A stretch of DNA of 64,000 nt from Neocallimastix lanati (nom. inval.) (GCA_016946835.1 JACVTC010000178.1:239501-303500), one strand, 5' to 3'. Numbered from the stretch's first letter, positions 10,704 through 23,285 are shown. Numbers and translations: made by a program. The notes: generated from the letters alone by a model not told the origin.

Positions 10704-12163
10704 TGATAAGAATGTACCAAATAATACATTCTTAATTAAATCTACGGTTCATTTTGTTAAGGATTTGATACAAATTAATTTATATTCAATACTACAAAAA
10801 ATAATAATTTAATTAAAAATATAATTTGTACTCCTTAAATCCTTGTACCGTTCATAACCTAATTAATATTGTATTACATATTAATTAATATTATCCCTTT
10901 TATACATTATTGAATCCCTAATATATTAATTGATTAATATTGTATTACATATTAATTAATATTATCCCTTTTTTATATTAATTAATATAGTTGAATATTA
11001 TTTATAAAAATTATTTTTTATTAATTATATTATTTTATATATTTTTATTATCTTATATTATATATATTATTTTATTACTTTATATATTAAAATTATATTT
11101 TATATTGTTATCTTTAAATTAGCATTTATTAAAATATATTATTAAATATTTTATATTGTTTTTCAAAAATATAAAAGAACTAAAAAATATTCTTTTTTAA
11201 ATCTTTGTAAGATTATTATTTACAAAATAATCTGATAACTTTATAATAAAACATATTAAATAAAATATAGTTAATTAAAAGTTTAATAATAAAATAATAT
11301 TTTTATAATTTGAATAGATAAATTTATAAAATAATATCCATAAGGTTATTAGATTAAATACTTCCAACCAAGTTTACCCTTTAATCTAAATACCAACTCA
11401 ACACATTTCTAATACATTATGTGTCCATTATTATTTTTGTACTTTAATAAATTTTTAAATTCAAAGATCAAAAATTAAATCAAAAATTATATTAAACTTT
11501 ATATTTTTATATTAAATCTTATATTAATTGTAATATTTATATATATTTAATACTTATATTAGCAATATTAATAATAAATCTTATTTTTATTTTGTATTAA
11601 TAATATTTTTATATATTGATAATTAAAATTTATATATTATATTTTTAACTTTTATTATAAAATTTTATACCAAAATGTTTCATTTTATATTGAAGAATAT
11701 TTAATTTTATTAAAAACCTTTATATTAGAATAGTATTTTTATTTTTATTTGAATATTTTAACAATTGTAATAATAATTATATCCAATTAAATAAATTCTT
11801 ATTAGTAATATTTTAGATAGATTATTATAAAAAAATAAAAAAAAAAAAAATGTTTTATTAATATTATAAATATATTTTATATATATTGTTATAATTAAAT
11901 TTTAAATAATTGATTATAAAAATCAATTTAAATTTAATAGTTTTTATAAAAAAAAAAATAAAATGTAAAAATATAAAATTTAGTGGCAAGAACAACTTTT
12001 ATGCCTTGAAAAAAAGTATAAATAGTTGTAAATTTTGCTACCAATTTTTAAAAATCATCAATCAATAATCAATAAAGAATTAAAAAATTAATAAAATAAA
12101 TAAATAATAAATAAAATTTGTGTATTTACTTATTGTTTTTATTTAATTCTCTAAACCTTAACA
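10704..12163 (+). mobile_element. Solo LTR, family C, carrying a nested LTR H
   Basis: It starts TGATAAGAATGTACC and ends CTCTAAACCTTAACA, flanked by ATGT on both sides (10700-10703 and 12164-12167). After removing the nested element at 10755-11403 it is about 0.8 kb and aligns along its length with the copy at 21647-22421. Shared parts include the TATAAATAGTTGTAAATTTTGCTA promoter-like section near 12017. No coding region is present. Confidence 0.75.
10755..11403 (+). mobile_element. Solo LTR, family H, nested inside LTR C (TSD CATTT)
   Basis: This 649-bp sequence starts TGTTAAGGATTTG and ends CCAACTCAACA. It is flanked by CATTT on both sides (10750-10754 and 11404-11408). The family C copy at 21647 runs uninterrupted through this point, which confirms the insertion. 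Inside, a roughly 40-bp segment ending attatcccttt is repeated at about 10862-10902 and 10935-10975. Confidence 0.85.
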
Positions 12164-12167
12164 ATGT

Positions 12168-12746
12168 AACAGATACATGGTAACTTCAAGCCTATCCAAT
12201 GATAGTTCTTTGGTTACGTAACGTATCTCTAAATAGTTAGCAATTTCGGCCAATCAAATAAAATCTTTTATTAATTTCGTACATTAAATTTTATTATTTT
12301 ATAGTTTATTTTTATAGTTAATTATATAGTTAAATACTTAGTTAAATATATTTTTATTTAGTGATTAGTAAACTAAGTTAAATTAAATTATTTACCAATC
12401 ATAAAATTATTAACATTTATAAATAATAATTGAACTTGTAACTGTAACGCACTAGCATTACTATTAACGTAAATTGTTAAAAATAAATATTAATATTAAT
12501 AAATAAAATATAATTATTAAATAAATATAAATTACTCAGTGTAAGCCCAGTAACTAATAACAGATAGAGTTATAAAGTGCTGTGCTATATTCTAGTGTGA
12601 TATAATTGATAATTATAAATATAATTAATTTTAGTGTTTATTATTAACAACTCGAATAGAGAGGTGTTAAGTTATCTTAGCCTTTGAATTTAATTATTGT
12701 TCGTTATTTTAGTTAATAATAAAATTACCTTTTACAATTAATTTTG
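12168..12746. other. Retroelement-derived debris
   Basis: A few GC-richer patches lie here (12168-12260, 12430-12480, 12535-12600) with no open frame longer than a few tens of codons. They probably belong to internal or flanking parts of the gypsy-type elements on either side. No function can be assigned. Confidence 0.4.
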
Positions 12747-13565
12747 TGTAATAATTTCTACAAAAATATAGAAATTATTATCTATTAATATTAATTAACC
12801 ATTAATATTAATTAGAACAAAATAAAATAAAAGTTTAAATATTTATCTTTATAAAAGAGAGTTTATAATAAGAAACTACAATAAACTTAACACTAAGTGT
12901 GAGGGGAATAAAAAATATGTTTTATAATAACTATTAATATGTTTTATTATTAAATATTTTAAATTTATATCATAAATCTTATATAGAAATTATTATAAAT
13001 TTTTTATTTGAAATTTAAATATGTTATAAAAAAATTATGAATATTTTTTATTATTATTACAATTTCTTATAATAATAACTCTTGATTTCGAAAGGAAACT
13101 CAAGAGTCCTTTTTATATTTTAAAATAAAGAAATAAAGAATTTTCTAATCTTAACAAAATACTTTCCAGGAAAAGATTAGTAGAAAAACCTAGAAAGATT
13201 TCAACCAATAATCTATACTTATTGGTTATCGTATTATTAAGTAAAACCATTTTTATGGAAAAACCTTAATAACCGATGTTCTAAATTACGTAAGTAAAAC
13301 GGTTAAATTAATTCACATTTAACAATTTAACGGAATTAACTTATGAATAAAATTAAGAAAAATATAAAAATAGATACAGAAACGAATATAGAAATACACA
13401 AAATAAATACAAAATGTATTTAATAAAATTTAATATATAATTTAATAAATTTTGTTACATTATTAATAATTAATTAATTATAATATTAAGTAAACTTAAT
13501 AATTATTTTATAATTATTAAGGATTAAGAAATATAAACTTATAACAATAAGTCTAATTTCTTACA
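12747..13565 (-). mobile_element. 3' LTR, family G (Ty3/gypsy type), minus strand
   Basis: Read on the minus strand it starts TGTAAGAAATTAGAC at 13565 and ends AAATTATTACA, 819 bp. It carries the family signature TCTTGAGTTTCC...AATCAAGAGTTATTATT. The integrase C-terminal fragment at 13566-13873 ends exactly at its start, and the first plausible stop codon (ATG-TAA) is formed by the LTR's own first bases. This links family G LTRs to a gypsy element. Confidence 0.75.
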
Positions 13566-13873
13566 TTGCCGTTTCTAATGATCATTTACTTCAGGCTTCC
13601 TTTTGGTATAAGGCACCAGTTGTGAGATATGAAATTCCGAAGATTTTCTGGTAGTCTAACCGGTAGTTCATTCTTTCCCGCATTTCAATGATCTTGAACG
13701 GACCTAAATATTGATTTGATAGTTTTTTAGCGGGTTCATTGGTAAAATAGTAACGCTTTAACCAAACAAAATCACCAATTTTGAAGGAAGGACCGAAAGC
13801 TTTTCTAGAATCTGAATATTTTTTGAAGTCTTCTTTTGCTTTAGTAAGATGAACTCTAATTTCTTACATTTTA
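13566..13873 (-). pseudogene. Ty3/gypsy integrase C-terminal fragment
   Basis: The minus-strand frame reads SRKAFGPSFKIGDFVWLKRY, then KLSNQYLGPFKIIEMRER and MNYRLDY. This is the typical end of gypsy integrases: the GDxVWL strand, then K(L)..xYxGPFxI, then VNYRLxLP. The expected H-P-x-FHVS segment is degenerate (FGISYLTTGALY), and the frame is then interrupted by stops before the LTR. Everything upstream (reverse transcriptase, RNase H, integrase core) is missing. The fragment's job in an intact element would be target binding by integrase. Confidence 0.85.
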
Positions 13874-14564
13874 TGTAAAGAATTAATTAAAAATATTTAA
13901 TTATATTAATAATTAATTCTTTTGTTAAGATAATAACTGAATTTCAATTCAATTTCAATTTCAACAATTCAGTTATTTGAATTTCAATATTAATAAATAA
14001 TAATATAATAATTATTATTAAATTAACTTTATTAAAATAGAAAATATTCTAGGCCAACTAATTAACTAAATATTATTAATATATTTAAATTAATATATAT
14101 TAAATAATGTAAATACGTGATTATCATTATTAATATTATTATCTTATTTTATATTATCAATATCAAACTTATATTTATATTAATACTATTATATATTCAT
14201 ATTAATAATTAATATTTTAATAATTAATTATTTTATATAAATACATGTTTAAATCTTTTGATTAATCCTTGGTAGGATTATTGTAATTCATATTATAGTA
14301 ATAATTATATAAAATAATAATTATATAAAATATTATTAAAATTAAATAAAATTTATATTTTAAATAAAAACTTATTTATAAAATTTATTAATAACAATAT
14401 GTTTTAAATAATATTAAATTTAAATTATTAATTAATTACTATAATTTGTCATCTTGACATAACAGTTAAGACTAAATTATCTCAAAACTTTAAAATATTT
14501 CTACAATAATTAACCAAATTATTAAACATAGCAAAAGTTGAGATTCCAAATAAAACATTAATAT
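13874..14564. other. AT-rich intergenic stretch downstream of tRNA-Gly
   Basis: No gene is visible. The stretch holds short LTR-like remnants (for example aatttcttac near 13860) and TA-rich simple sequence. Confidence 0.5.
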
Positions 14565-14634
14565 GCGTTAACCGGGAATCGAACCCGGGCCATTTGCTTG
14601 GAAGGCAAATATTCTATCTCTATACTATTAACGC
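14565..14634 (-). tRNA. tRNA-Gly (anticodon UCC)
   Basis: The minus strand has a perfect 7-bp acceptor stem, GCGTTAA with TTAACGC. The anticodon stem TTTGC/GCAAA surrounds loop CTTCCAA (anticodon TCC), and the T-arm contains GGTTCGATTCC. The D-arm is AT-rich but foldable. It is 70 nt, without intron or encoded CCA. Element E begins 15 bp upstream of its 5' end. Confidence 0.93.
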
Positions 14635-14649
14635 TTTCCATTAATTTAA

Positions 14650-16271
14650 TGATACGGGGTGTCACTAAATACCTTGTATTTCCTATTAAATACTCTTAAT
14701 AATAATTATAATTATTATTAAATATTCTTATTAAAATCTTTTATTAATATCAAATATAATAAAAATTATTATTAAATATTCTTATAAATTTCTTTTATTA
14801 ATATTAAATATAATAAAAATTATTATTAAATATTCTTATAAATTTCTTTTATTAATATTAAATATAATAAAAATTATTATTAAATATTCTTATAAATTTC
14901 TTTTATTAATATTAAATATAATAAAAATTATTATTAAATATTCTTATAAAATTCTTTTATTAATATTAAATATAATAAAAATTATTATTAAATATTCTTA
15001 TAAATTTCTTTTATTAATATTAAATATAATAAAAATTATTATTAAATATTCTTATTAAAATCTTTTATAATAAAAATTATTATTAAATATTCTTATCAAA
15101 TCTAATAAAAATTATTATTAAATATTCTTATTAAAATCTTTTATTAATATCAAATATAATAAAAATTATTAAATATTCTAATAAAAATCTTTTATTAATA
15201 TTAAATATAATAAAAATTATTATTAAATATTCTTATTAAAATCTTTTATAATAAAAATTATTATTAAATATTCTTATCAAATCTAATAAAAATTATTATT
15301 AAATATTCTTATTAAAATCTTTTATTAATATCAAATATAATAAAAATTATTATTAAATATTCTTATTAAAATCTTTTATAATAAAAATTATTATTAAATA
15401 TTCTTATTAAAATCTTTTATAATAAAAATTATTATTAAATATTCTTATAAAATTCTTTTATTAATATTAAATATAATAAAAATTATTATTAAATATTCTT
15501 ATTAAAATCTTTTATTAATATCAAATCTAATAAAAATAATTATTAAATATTTTATTAATATTAAATATAATAAAAATTATTACTAAATATTCTTATTAAA
15601 AATTATATAATATTTAAATCATTACTAATTCTTATTTTTATATTAAGAATAATAAAAACCTATTTCAATAAATATTTGATGTAAAATACAGAATTATAAG
15701 TTTCTGTATAATATTTTCTAAAACCTTTGAAATAAACTAAAAATAAAACAAAAATTAAAAATAAATTAAATCTTTATTAAAATAAAAATGAACTAAAATA
15801 CAGAAGAATTCCAATAATAAAAATGATCTAAAATACAGAAAATATCAATTCTGTATAATTCTCTCTCTGAATAACAATATCAAGAAGAAGCTACCGCCCG
15901 GAATGCCCTTCGTGATACAAGCTCCAAATTAATTTTTTATATTTTAATTTAATATATGTTATTTTTTTTTTTTAAAAAATAATTTAAAATAATAGTTAAA
16001 AATTAAAATAAAATAGTTATAATAGTTTTTTTTTTATAAAGAATATATTAATAATAAATAAAATGTATTAAAATAAAAGTATAAAAAGAAGAATAAATTT
16101 CTTTCTTTTTAATACTGGGAACAAATAATTTTAATTTTAAATTTAAATAAAGAATATTTTAAAATTTAATTTTTTTTTTCTTGTTTCCAAACTTATTTTT
16201 ATAGTTATGTGTTAATATTTATTTTTTTTTTTGTTTTGAATATCTTAGTGTTTCAACCCCAGCCCGTATCA
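14650..16271. mobile_element. Element E: TGATACGGG...CCCGTATCA, TSD TTAA, beside tRNA-Gly
   Basis: The 1622-bp unit has perfect 9-bp inverted ends (TGATACGGG/CCCGTATCA) flanked by TTAA on both sides (14646-14649 and 16272-16275). Most of it is a 54-bp minisatellite. A GC-richer patch lies at about 15890-15915, and a TATAAAAAG box at about 16081 stands some 190 bp before the right end. The TATA box and TG...CA ends suggest a long solo LTR, while the TTAA duplication and inverted ends would also fit a non-autonomous DNA transposon. No coding region is visible. Only the boundaries are firm. Confidence 0.65.
14740..15600. repeat. 54-bp minisatellite inside element E
   Basis: A unit beginning aataaaaattattattaaa and containing tattcttataaatttctttt repeats about 16 times. 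Shortened variants of about 41 bp lack the final ttaatattaaatat. Confidence 0.85.
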
Positions 16272-16275
16272 TTAA

Positions 16276-17246
16276 TGATAAAGAATGCCCAAATAATGTT
16301 CTTTTGGTTATGCATCTTAAATGATTCATTTAACCCTTAAACAAATTATTTGATTCTTTATTCTTTTGGAACTTTCTATATTCTAATAAATTAATTTATA
16401 TTCCTAATTAGTACAAATTAAATTATACTATTTAAAAAAGTATATTTAATATTAATTCCTTATCTATGCTACCTTTATTATTCTTATCTATATTTTATTA
16501 TTATTAAAATCCTTATCAATATTATATAGTTTATTTTATCAATTTTCTTTATAGTTTATCAAAATCTTATCAATATTTCTTTTATTAATATTAAACTTAT
16601 CAATATCAATTATTTCTTTGGAAAATTCCAAATTAAAAAATTGTATTAATGATTACTAATAAAAGATTAAACATAAAAGAAAATAGTTATATTATTATTA
16701 TATGTTTTATTATAAATATTATATTATAAATTTGATGAAATGATTATAAATTTTATACTAATAATTTAAATAATATTATTTTTATAAACTTAGTAAAATT
16801 AAACTTTAGGATTAAATAAATATTACTAAACCACAGAATTAACTTCTGTAAAATAAAAAAAATTGTCTTTTAAAATATATAATTAAGTAGATTAGTAATA
16901 AATAATTAGTATTAGATTAATATATAAGTATTATTTATTATAAGTTAAATAATAATTATATTAATAATAAAAAAATAATATAAAATATTTAATAATTAAT
17001 TTTTATTATACAAAGAAATGGCTTTACCATTTCTATTATTTTAAGAAAAAAAATATAAATAACAGTAAAAAATTGTATTTTTTTTATATTGTAATTTTAA
17101 TATTGTAATTTTTAAATAAAAAAAAATTTAATAAAAGATTTATAAAAACAAAAATTATTTTGTTTATTAATTTTCTTGTTTGTTTATTTTTTATTGTTTA
17201 TATTAATACTTATTTTTATTTTTCCCTCTCTCCGAACCTTAACATT
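16276..17246. mobile_element. LTR relic resembling the sequence at 2.66-3.25 kb
   Basis: Parts of this stretch resemble 2660-3250: the motif attactaaaccacagaatt (compare 2850), atggctttaccatttctatt near 17020 (compare 3033), and a final tctccgaaccttaaca at 17228-17243. The ending matches other LTR ends in the window. Start and target duplication are not resolved. No coding frame is present. Confidence 0.4.
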
Positions 17247-17251
17247 AATAT

Positions 17252-18187
17252 TGTTAGAAATTGAAATAAAAATTCTTTTATAGCAATTTCTAATCCACAA
17301 TTTTATTTTAATAATAATATTATTAATTAAAATTGGGAAATTTAAATTTGTTTTATTAAAATAAATCGAGTTTATTATAAGAAAATTTAAATAAATTTAA
17401 TTTATTTTTTTTTATTTTATTTTTTTTTAAAAAAATAAAAAATAAAATTTATTTTAAGATTAAAAAAGAATAAATTTATTGCTATTAATTAATAAAATTT
17501 TATTGTTATTATTATTTTTCTTATAATAATAACTCTTAATTTCTAAAAGAACTTAAGAGTCTCTATTTATACTTTTTCAAAATATTAAATTAAATATTGT
17601 CTAATCTTAACAAATTTCTTATTTAGGAAAAGATTAGAAGAAAAACCTAAATAAGTTTCGATTAATATTCTAAACATATTAATCATCGGATCATTAAGTA
17701 AAACCGATACCAATCAGTATTCGGGAAAACCTTAAAGATCGATTTTCTAACTATTTTTATAATAAATAATTTTAATTAAATGTCCAAAATAATAAATAAA
17801 AAAAATTAAAAATTGAATAAATTTGTCCAAAAATAATAAATAAAAAAAAATTAAAAATTGAATAAATTTGTCCAAATTTAGAAAAAATTTTTTGTTATGA
17901 AAAATTTTAAATAATTTTTGATTATGTCTAAACATTTAAATAATAATTATAACGAATAAATATTAACTAATATTAATAAATTTTTTTTTAATTATTAAGT
18001 TTAACTAATAATTGGTTAACTACTCCTAATTTTTAAATAATTTTACATGTAATAGTTATAGTACATTGTTACAAAATAAATAATGATAATGTAAAAATAA
18101 TGTATTTCTAATTTTTAAGTATTTAATATATTAATACATAATAAGAAATAATAATTAAAATTTAAAAATTTATTATTATTTCTTACA
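17252..18187 (-). mobile_element. Solo LTR, family G (minus), TSD AATAT
   Basis: On the minus strand it starts TGTAAGAAATAATAA at 18187 and ends TTTCAATTTCTAACA at 17252, 936 bp. It has the TCTTAAGTTC/AATTAAGAGTTATTATT signature at about 17527-17570. AATAT flanks it on both sides (17247-17251 and 18188-18192). Together with the next LTR it forms a head-to-head pair. Confidence 0.8.
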
Positions 18188-18192
18188 AATAT

Positions 18193-19038
18193 TGTAAAGT
18201 ATTATAATTATTTTTCAAAATAATTATTATTCTTTATTAAAAAATTAATATTTAAAGTTTATTATTTTATAAAATTTTATGAATAATTTCATTAATTATG
18301 TCACATAGTAATTATTAATTAATATTATTGTTTTAAAATTTATTTACGTTAAATTAAATTATAAATAATTAATATATTAAATTATAATAATGTATTATTG
18401 TATTAAAATAATGATAAATTCTATTTAATTAAGAAAAATTAAATTATATTAAAATGATAATTTTATTTAATCAAGAAATAATTAAATTATATTATTTCTT
18501 GGACTTTTAATTAAGAAAATTAAAAGAATTAATTATTTAATTATATTTGTGATTAAATATTAATAAAATTAATATATAATTAGTTAATAAGTTTTCTCCC
18601 TTATTCGAGTTTTCTTATTAACTAAAGATTGATGTAATTAAACACCAATCGAAATCTATCTAGTTTTTTCTTTTAATCTTTTTCTAGATAGAAATAATTT
18701 TCCAAGATTAGAAATCAAATTAATATAAATAGGACTCTTGATTCTTCTAAAAAATAATCAAGAGTTATTATTATAAGAAATTATAATAATTAACACATAT
18801 AATTTAAAAAATACTTTTAATAAAAATTTTTATAATAAAATAATTTCTAAAATACTCTTAACCTACTTTTAGTGTTGTTTATTATAATCTTATAATAAAA
18901 TCTAAGTTTTTAAATTTTCGTTTTCAAATTTTTATATTATATTTTTTAATTTTATCTCAATTAATAATATTTTTTATTATTAATTGTAGAAAGAATTAAT
19001 TATTAATATAATTAAATATTTTTAATTAATTCTTTACA
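18193..19038 (+). mobile_element. Solo LTR, family G (plus), TSD AATAT
   Basis: It is 846 bp, starts TGTAAAGTATTATAATT and ends TTAATTCTTTACA, so its ends are inverted over about 12 bp. AATAT occurs on both sides (18188-18192 and 19039-19043). It serves as the uninterrupted reference copy for this family and closely matches the minus-strand copy ending at 29402. Confidence 0.85.
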
Positions 19039-19043
19039 AATAT

Positions 19044-20095
19044 GTAATAATTTAATTATAAAATGTAATTAAATTATTAACCATTAATATTTTGTTGAAA
19101 TTACAATTGAATTAAATTTCAATTTCATTTAAATTCAATTAAATTATTAAAAACAAAATAATTAATAAAAATTTATAATTCATTAATTATTCTTTAAATT
19201 TTATTTATTTTATAATATTATAAGTTATTTGATCATCTTAGGACCAGCTTAGGCCTATTGATTCTGTCAAAAATATTATGTTAAGAAACACTCAAATAAG
19301 TTATAATAAACACAATAATAAATATATATGGATTAGTAGTTTTTTAGAAAAAATATTTTTTTATAACAGTATAAATTATTTTTATTCTCTTTTTGTATAA
19401 GATATTATTTTTTATAAAATAATAATTCCATGATTTTTATACTTTTTATTTTAAATATTAATACAAGTAATTGGTCATTATTTATATTAAAGATAGATTA
19501 ATTAAATTAATCATTATTTTGACAGATTCGAATGATATCATATTAAACTTAAATATTATTAATAAATAAAATATTTATCCAACATGATCATTTGGTCATG
19601 TCATCCTTGATTCATAAATTAATGTTTATGTATTAATTTATGTTATATTGATTTAATTAATTATTAATTATTAATTACTATATTAAATATTTAATTTTAA
19701 TATTATATTATATATATTAGCTAATATATTAGATTAAAAAATATAATTTATTTATATTAAACATATTCTTATACTAAATATTATTATTATCAACTTTATA
19801 TTATTATTATCAATATTCTCAAACTTTCAAAGTATAAAAAGAAAATTCAAATTTATCTTTTTGTTCTTTGTAAGGTTATAGTTAACCTATTATAATATAA
19901 CTATATATTTTTTATTAATAAATAAAAATTTTTTTATCATATTAAACTAATTATTAGTTTTAATTAAGTGTTAAACAAATTTAACTTTATAACTCATTTT
20001 TTATAGTAATTTATTTATATCTATATAATTATATTATATAGATATATCAACCTGATTCCGTCATTAAATTCAATATTTCTACTTCTTAACATATT
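19044..20095. other. Retroelement debris, no gene
   Basis: It includes a TATAAAAAGAAAATTC box near 19839 followed by ttgttctttgtaagg, which looks like the promoter/R region of another LTR. Boundaries are not recognisable. No coding frame is supported. Confidence 0.45.
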
Positions 20096-21097
20096 TGTCA
20101 CGAATACTAGTGGATTTGAGATTAAAATTCACTATTAGATCAATTGAAATTTAATTTAGTTATTGACAAAAATTATTTTATTCGATTTTAATTATAAAAA
20201 TAAATATTAGAAACATTAAATAATTAGAAACCAAAGGGTTTGGACTTATTTAATAAAGATAATTTAATTTAATTTAAACCTTAAGAATTTAATAAAAAAT
20301 AACTTGAAGAAAAACAACGACAACACAACAAATAATGGATATATTATATTGGTGATTTTCCGATAAAATTATATTCATTAGAAAGCTACGGACAATAACT
20401 ACAACATATGTAAAAAGCAACCTTATTGGACAACTAGATAACGAGATATTGGACTTTAAAGATATTTTAAATATAAAAATATAATTTAATTATTTAATTA
20501 AGACCCTAAATTATTAATTAAGAAAATTATATTAAATAAATCTCTTAACTTGGAAATTATATTATTAATTTTTATTATTAATTAAAAATACAGAATTAGT
20601 TATTAGTAATAGTTTTATAATATTTTAAATAAGTTTATAAGTTTTATATATTTTATTATTATATATTTTATTCAATTATTTTTTAAAAGACTCTAAGGAA
20701 TTCTTTATCATTCTAAAGATTTCTGAAAGAGAATTTTTAATTAGTTTTAATATTTTATTTTATTTTATTTTATATTTTCTTAATATAAATTAGTTTTATT
20801 ATTAAATTGTTTTATGAATAATTATATAGTTATTGTATTAAAAGATTTTTATCAATATTATTTTATTATTATATTTTATATAGTTTATATATATGTATGA
20901 ATATATTATGAATAGAACGTATAATTTAATTTTATTGCTAATTATTATTTTAGTTTAGTATAAAAAGGATTTGAAATTCCATATTTTGAATTCTTTGTAA
21001 GATTATTAACCTATTAATCTAATTTGAATCTATTAACATAAAGTTAATGAATTAATTATAACAATAAATAATTCTTTATATTAATCTTAGTTAATTT
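20096..21097 (+). mobile_element. LTR family B, second copy, 3'-truncated
   Basis: It matches 581-1558 almost throughout, from TGTCACGAATACTAG through the TATAAAAAGG box near 20950 and attaatcttagtta. The similarity stops there, so about 250 bp of the 3' end is missing. It is followed by part of a family G LTR in the opposite direction. Confidence 0.8.
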
Positions 21098-21116
21098 TAT
21101 TATAAAATTTTTATAT

Positions 21117-21644
21117 TCTATCTATATCGATCATCCAATTAAGTAAAACCAATTACTTTATGAAAGTAATTGGAAAAACCTTAATTAACCGATTGGTTAA
21201 TCTAATCTAATGATCGAAAATAAAAGAATAAGAATAAAAGATATTTCTATCATATAAATATGAATTTACATATAAGGAAAACGATATATAAATAATATTA
21301 AATTATGTATTAAACAAATATAAGATACATTATAAAATGCAGAATACATTAAATATAGAGTAACGTTTTAGTCTCATAGTTTAATTTAACTAAATTACTA
21401 AACTAATAAATTTAATATCTAAATGAATGATTAAATAAACTATTATTATTATTTAAATGTATAAAAACTACTTATCTAAATAATTTTCTAATACTAAATT
21501 AAATAAATATTTAATATTATATTAAATAAATTATTAATTATAATTAAGTGTACGAAAGTAATATGATTTAAATAAAGTTATATTATTATAACTTAACTAA
21601 GAAAATATAATTATTTTTAACAAAATAATTATAGATTCTTACAA
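21117..21644 (-). mobile_element. LTR family G fragment (minus), 5' part
   Basis: The minus-strand sequence TGTAAGAATCTATAATTATT followed by ttttcttagttaag matches the start of the plus-strand copy at about 22428. The part cgatcatccaattaagtaaaacc near 21128 matches the middle of family G LTRs at 13230 and 17690. The 3' half is absent. Confidence 0.6.
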
Positions 21645-21646
21645 TA

Positions 21647-22421
21647 TGATAAAAATGTACTAAATAATGCATTCTTAATTAAATTTATGATTTATTTCTA
21701 ATACATTATGTATACATTATTATTTTTGTACATTAATAAATTTTTAAATTCAAAGATCAAAAATTAAATCAAAAATTATATTAAACTTTATATTTTTATA
21801 TTAAATCTTATATTAATTGTAATATTTATATATATTTAAAACTTATATTAGCAATATTAATAATAAATCTTATTTTTATTTTGTATTAATAATATTTTTA
21901 TATATTGATAATTAAAATTTATATATTATATTTTTAACTTTTATTATAAAATTTTATATCAAAATGTTTTATTTTATATTGAAATATATTTTATTTTATT
22001 AAAAACCTTTATATTAGAATAGTATTTTTATTTTTATTTGAATATTTTAACAGATTATAATAATAATTATAGCCAATTAAACAAATTCTTATTAGTAATA
22101 TTTTAGATAGATTATTAAAAAAAAAAAAAAAAAAATGTTTTATTAATATTATAAATATATTTTATCTATATTATTATAATTAAAATTTTATATAATTGAT
22201 TATATAATCAATTTAAAATTTATAATAAATGTGATAACTTTGTGGCAAAAACAACTTTTATATCTTGAAAAAAAAAGTATAAATAGTTGTAAATTTTGCT
22301 ACTAATTTTTAAGAATAATCAATTAATAAAAAAAGAATTAATTAATAAATAAAATAAAATAAATAAAATAAAATCTGTGTATTTATTATTGTTTTCTATT
22401 TAATTTCTCATAACCTTAACA
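21647..22421 (+). mobile_element. Solo LTR, family C, uninterrupted copy
   Basis: It aligns with 10704-12163 minus the nested element, from TGATAAAAATGTACT to ATAACCTTAACA, including TATAAATAGTTGTAAATTTTGCTA near 22278. The flanks are not identical (aata/tata), so the target duplication has mutated or the ends are off by a base. It sits between two inverted family G fragments. Confidence 0.75.
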
Positions 22422-22425
22422 TATA

Positions 22426-23049
22426 TTTGTATGAATCTATAATTATTTTTAAATAAATTAATTATATTTTCTTAGTTAAGTTATAATAATTATAAATTTA
22501 TTTAATTATATTATATTTATTCATTTTAATATTATTAATAATTTATTTAATTCAATTTTAGAAATTATTTAATTTAATATATCAAAACTTATTTAATTAA
22601 TTATTATTAATACATTTATAAATAATTATAGTTTATTTAATTATACATTTAATTATTAAATTTATGTCATAGCTTATTTATTTAATTAAATTTTAAACAA
22701 ACACATTATGTATTCTTTTATGTATTTTATTATGTATTCTATTATGTATTCTATTATGTATTCTATTATATATTCTATTATGTATTTAATAATGTACTCT
22801 GTATTTTGTTGATTAATATTATTAATATGTTATTTTCCTTATTTGTAAATTTATGATTTTATGATCGAAACATCTTTTATTATTTTATTCTTTTATTTTC
22901 GATCAATTAGATTAGATTAGTGAATCGGTTAATTAAGATTTTTCACAATCACTTCTTAAAAGTAATTGGTTTTACCTAATTGATACGATGATCGATATTG
23001 ATAGAATATCGATCAAAAATCTTATCAAGGTTTTTCTCTCTAATCTTTT
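22426..23049 (+). mobile_element. LTR family G (plus), left part, interrupted by the 5-kb element
   Basis: It begins TTTGTATGAATCTATAATT, the counterpart of the fragment at 21117-21644, and runs to CTCTCTCTAATCTTTT. The sequence resumes at 28121 with cctagataagag. The joined reading matches taatcttttcctggaaag in the complement of 13150-13170. Hence the 5-kb element inserted into this LTR. Confidence 0.7.
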
Positions 23050-23285
23050 TGTTAAATATAAGAAATCTCCTTTGATTATGTTTTAAAAATGTGAGAATCT
23101 AATTTCGTGTTTTTTATTAAAAGGAGTTATTGTTGAAGAGATTTATATTATAAAATATTTATAGTTATTTTATTAAGGTTACACAAATATATTATTGGTC
23201 TTATACTTGAAAATATATATTAAAATATATCACAAAACTCCTTAATATTATATATATACAAAACTTCAATATTTATATTTTAACA
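23050..23285 (+). repeat. 5' LTR of the 5-kb element
   Basis: 236 bp, TG...CA ends, identical by eye to 27880-28115. It is followed by ctccccctcaagtctaac. Confidence 0.9.

Noticed and set aside
14690-15600. CRISPR array
   Set aside because: The units are contiguous tandem repeats without unique spacers, in a eukaryotic setting.
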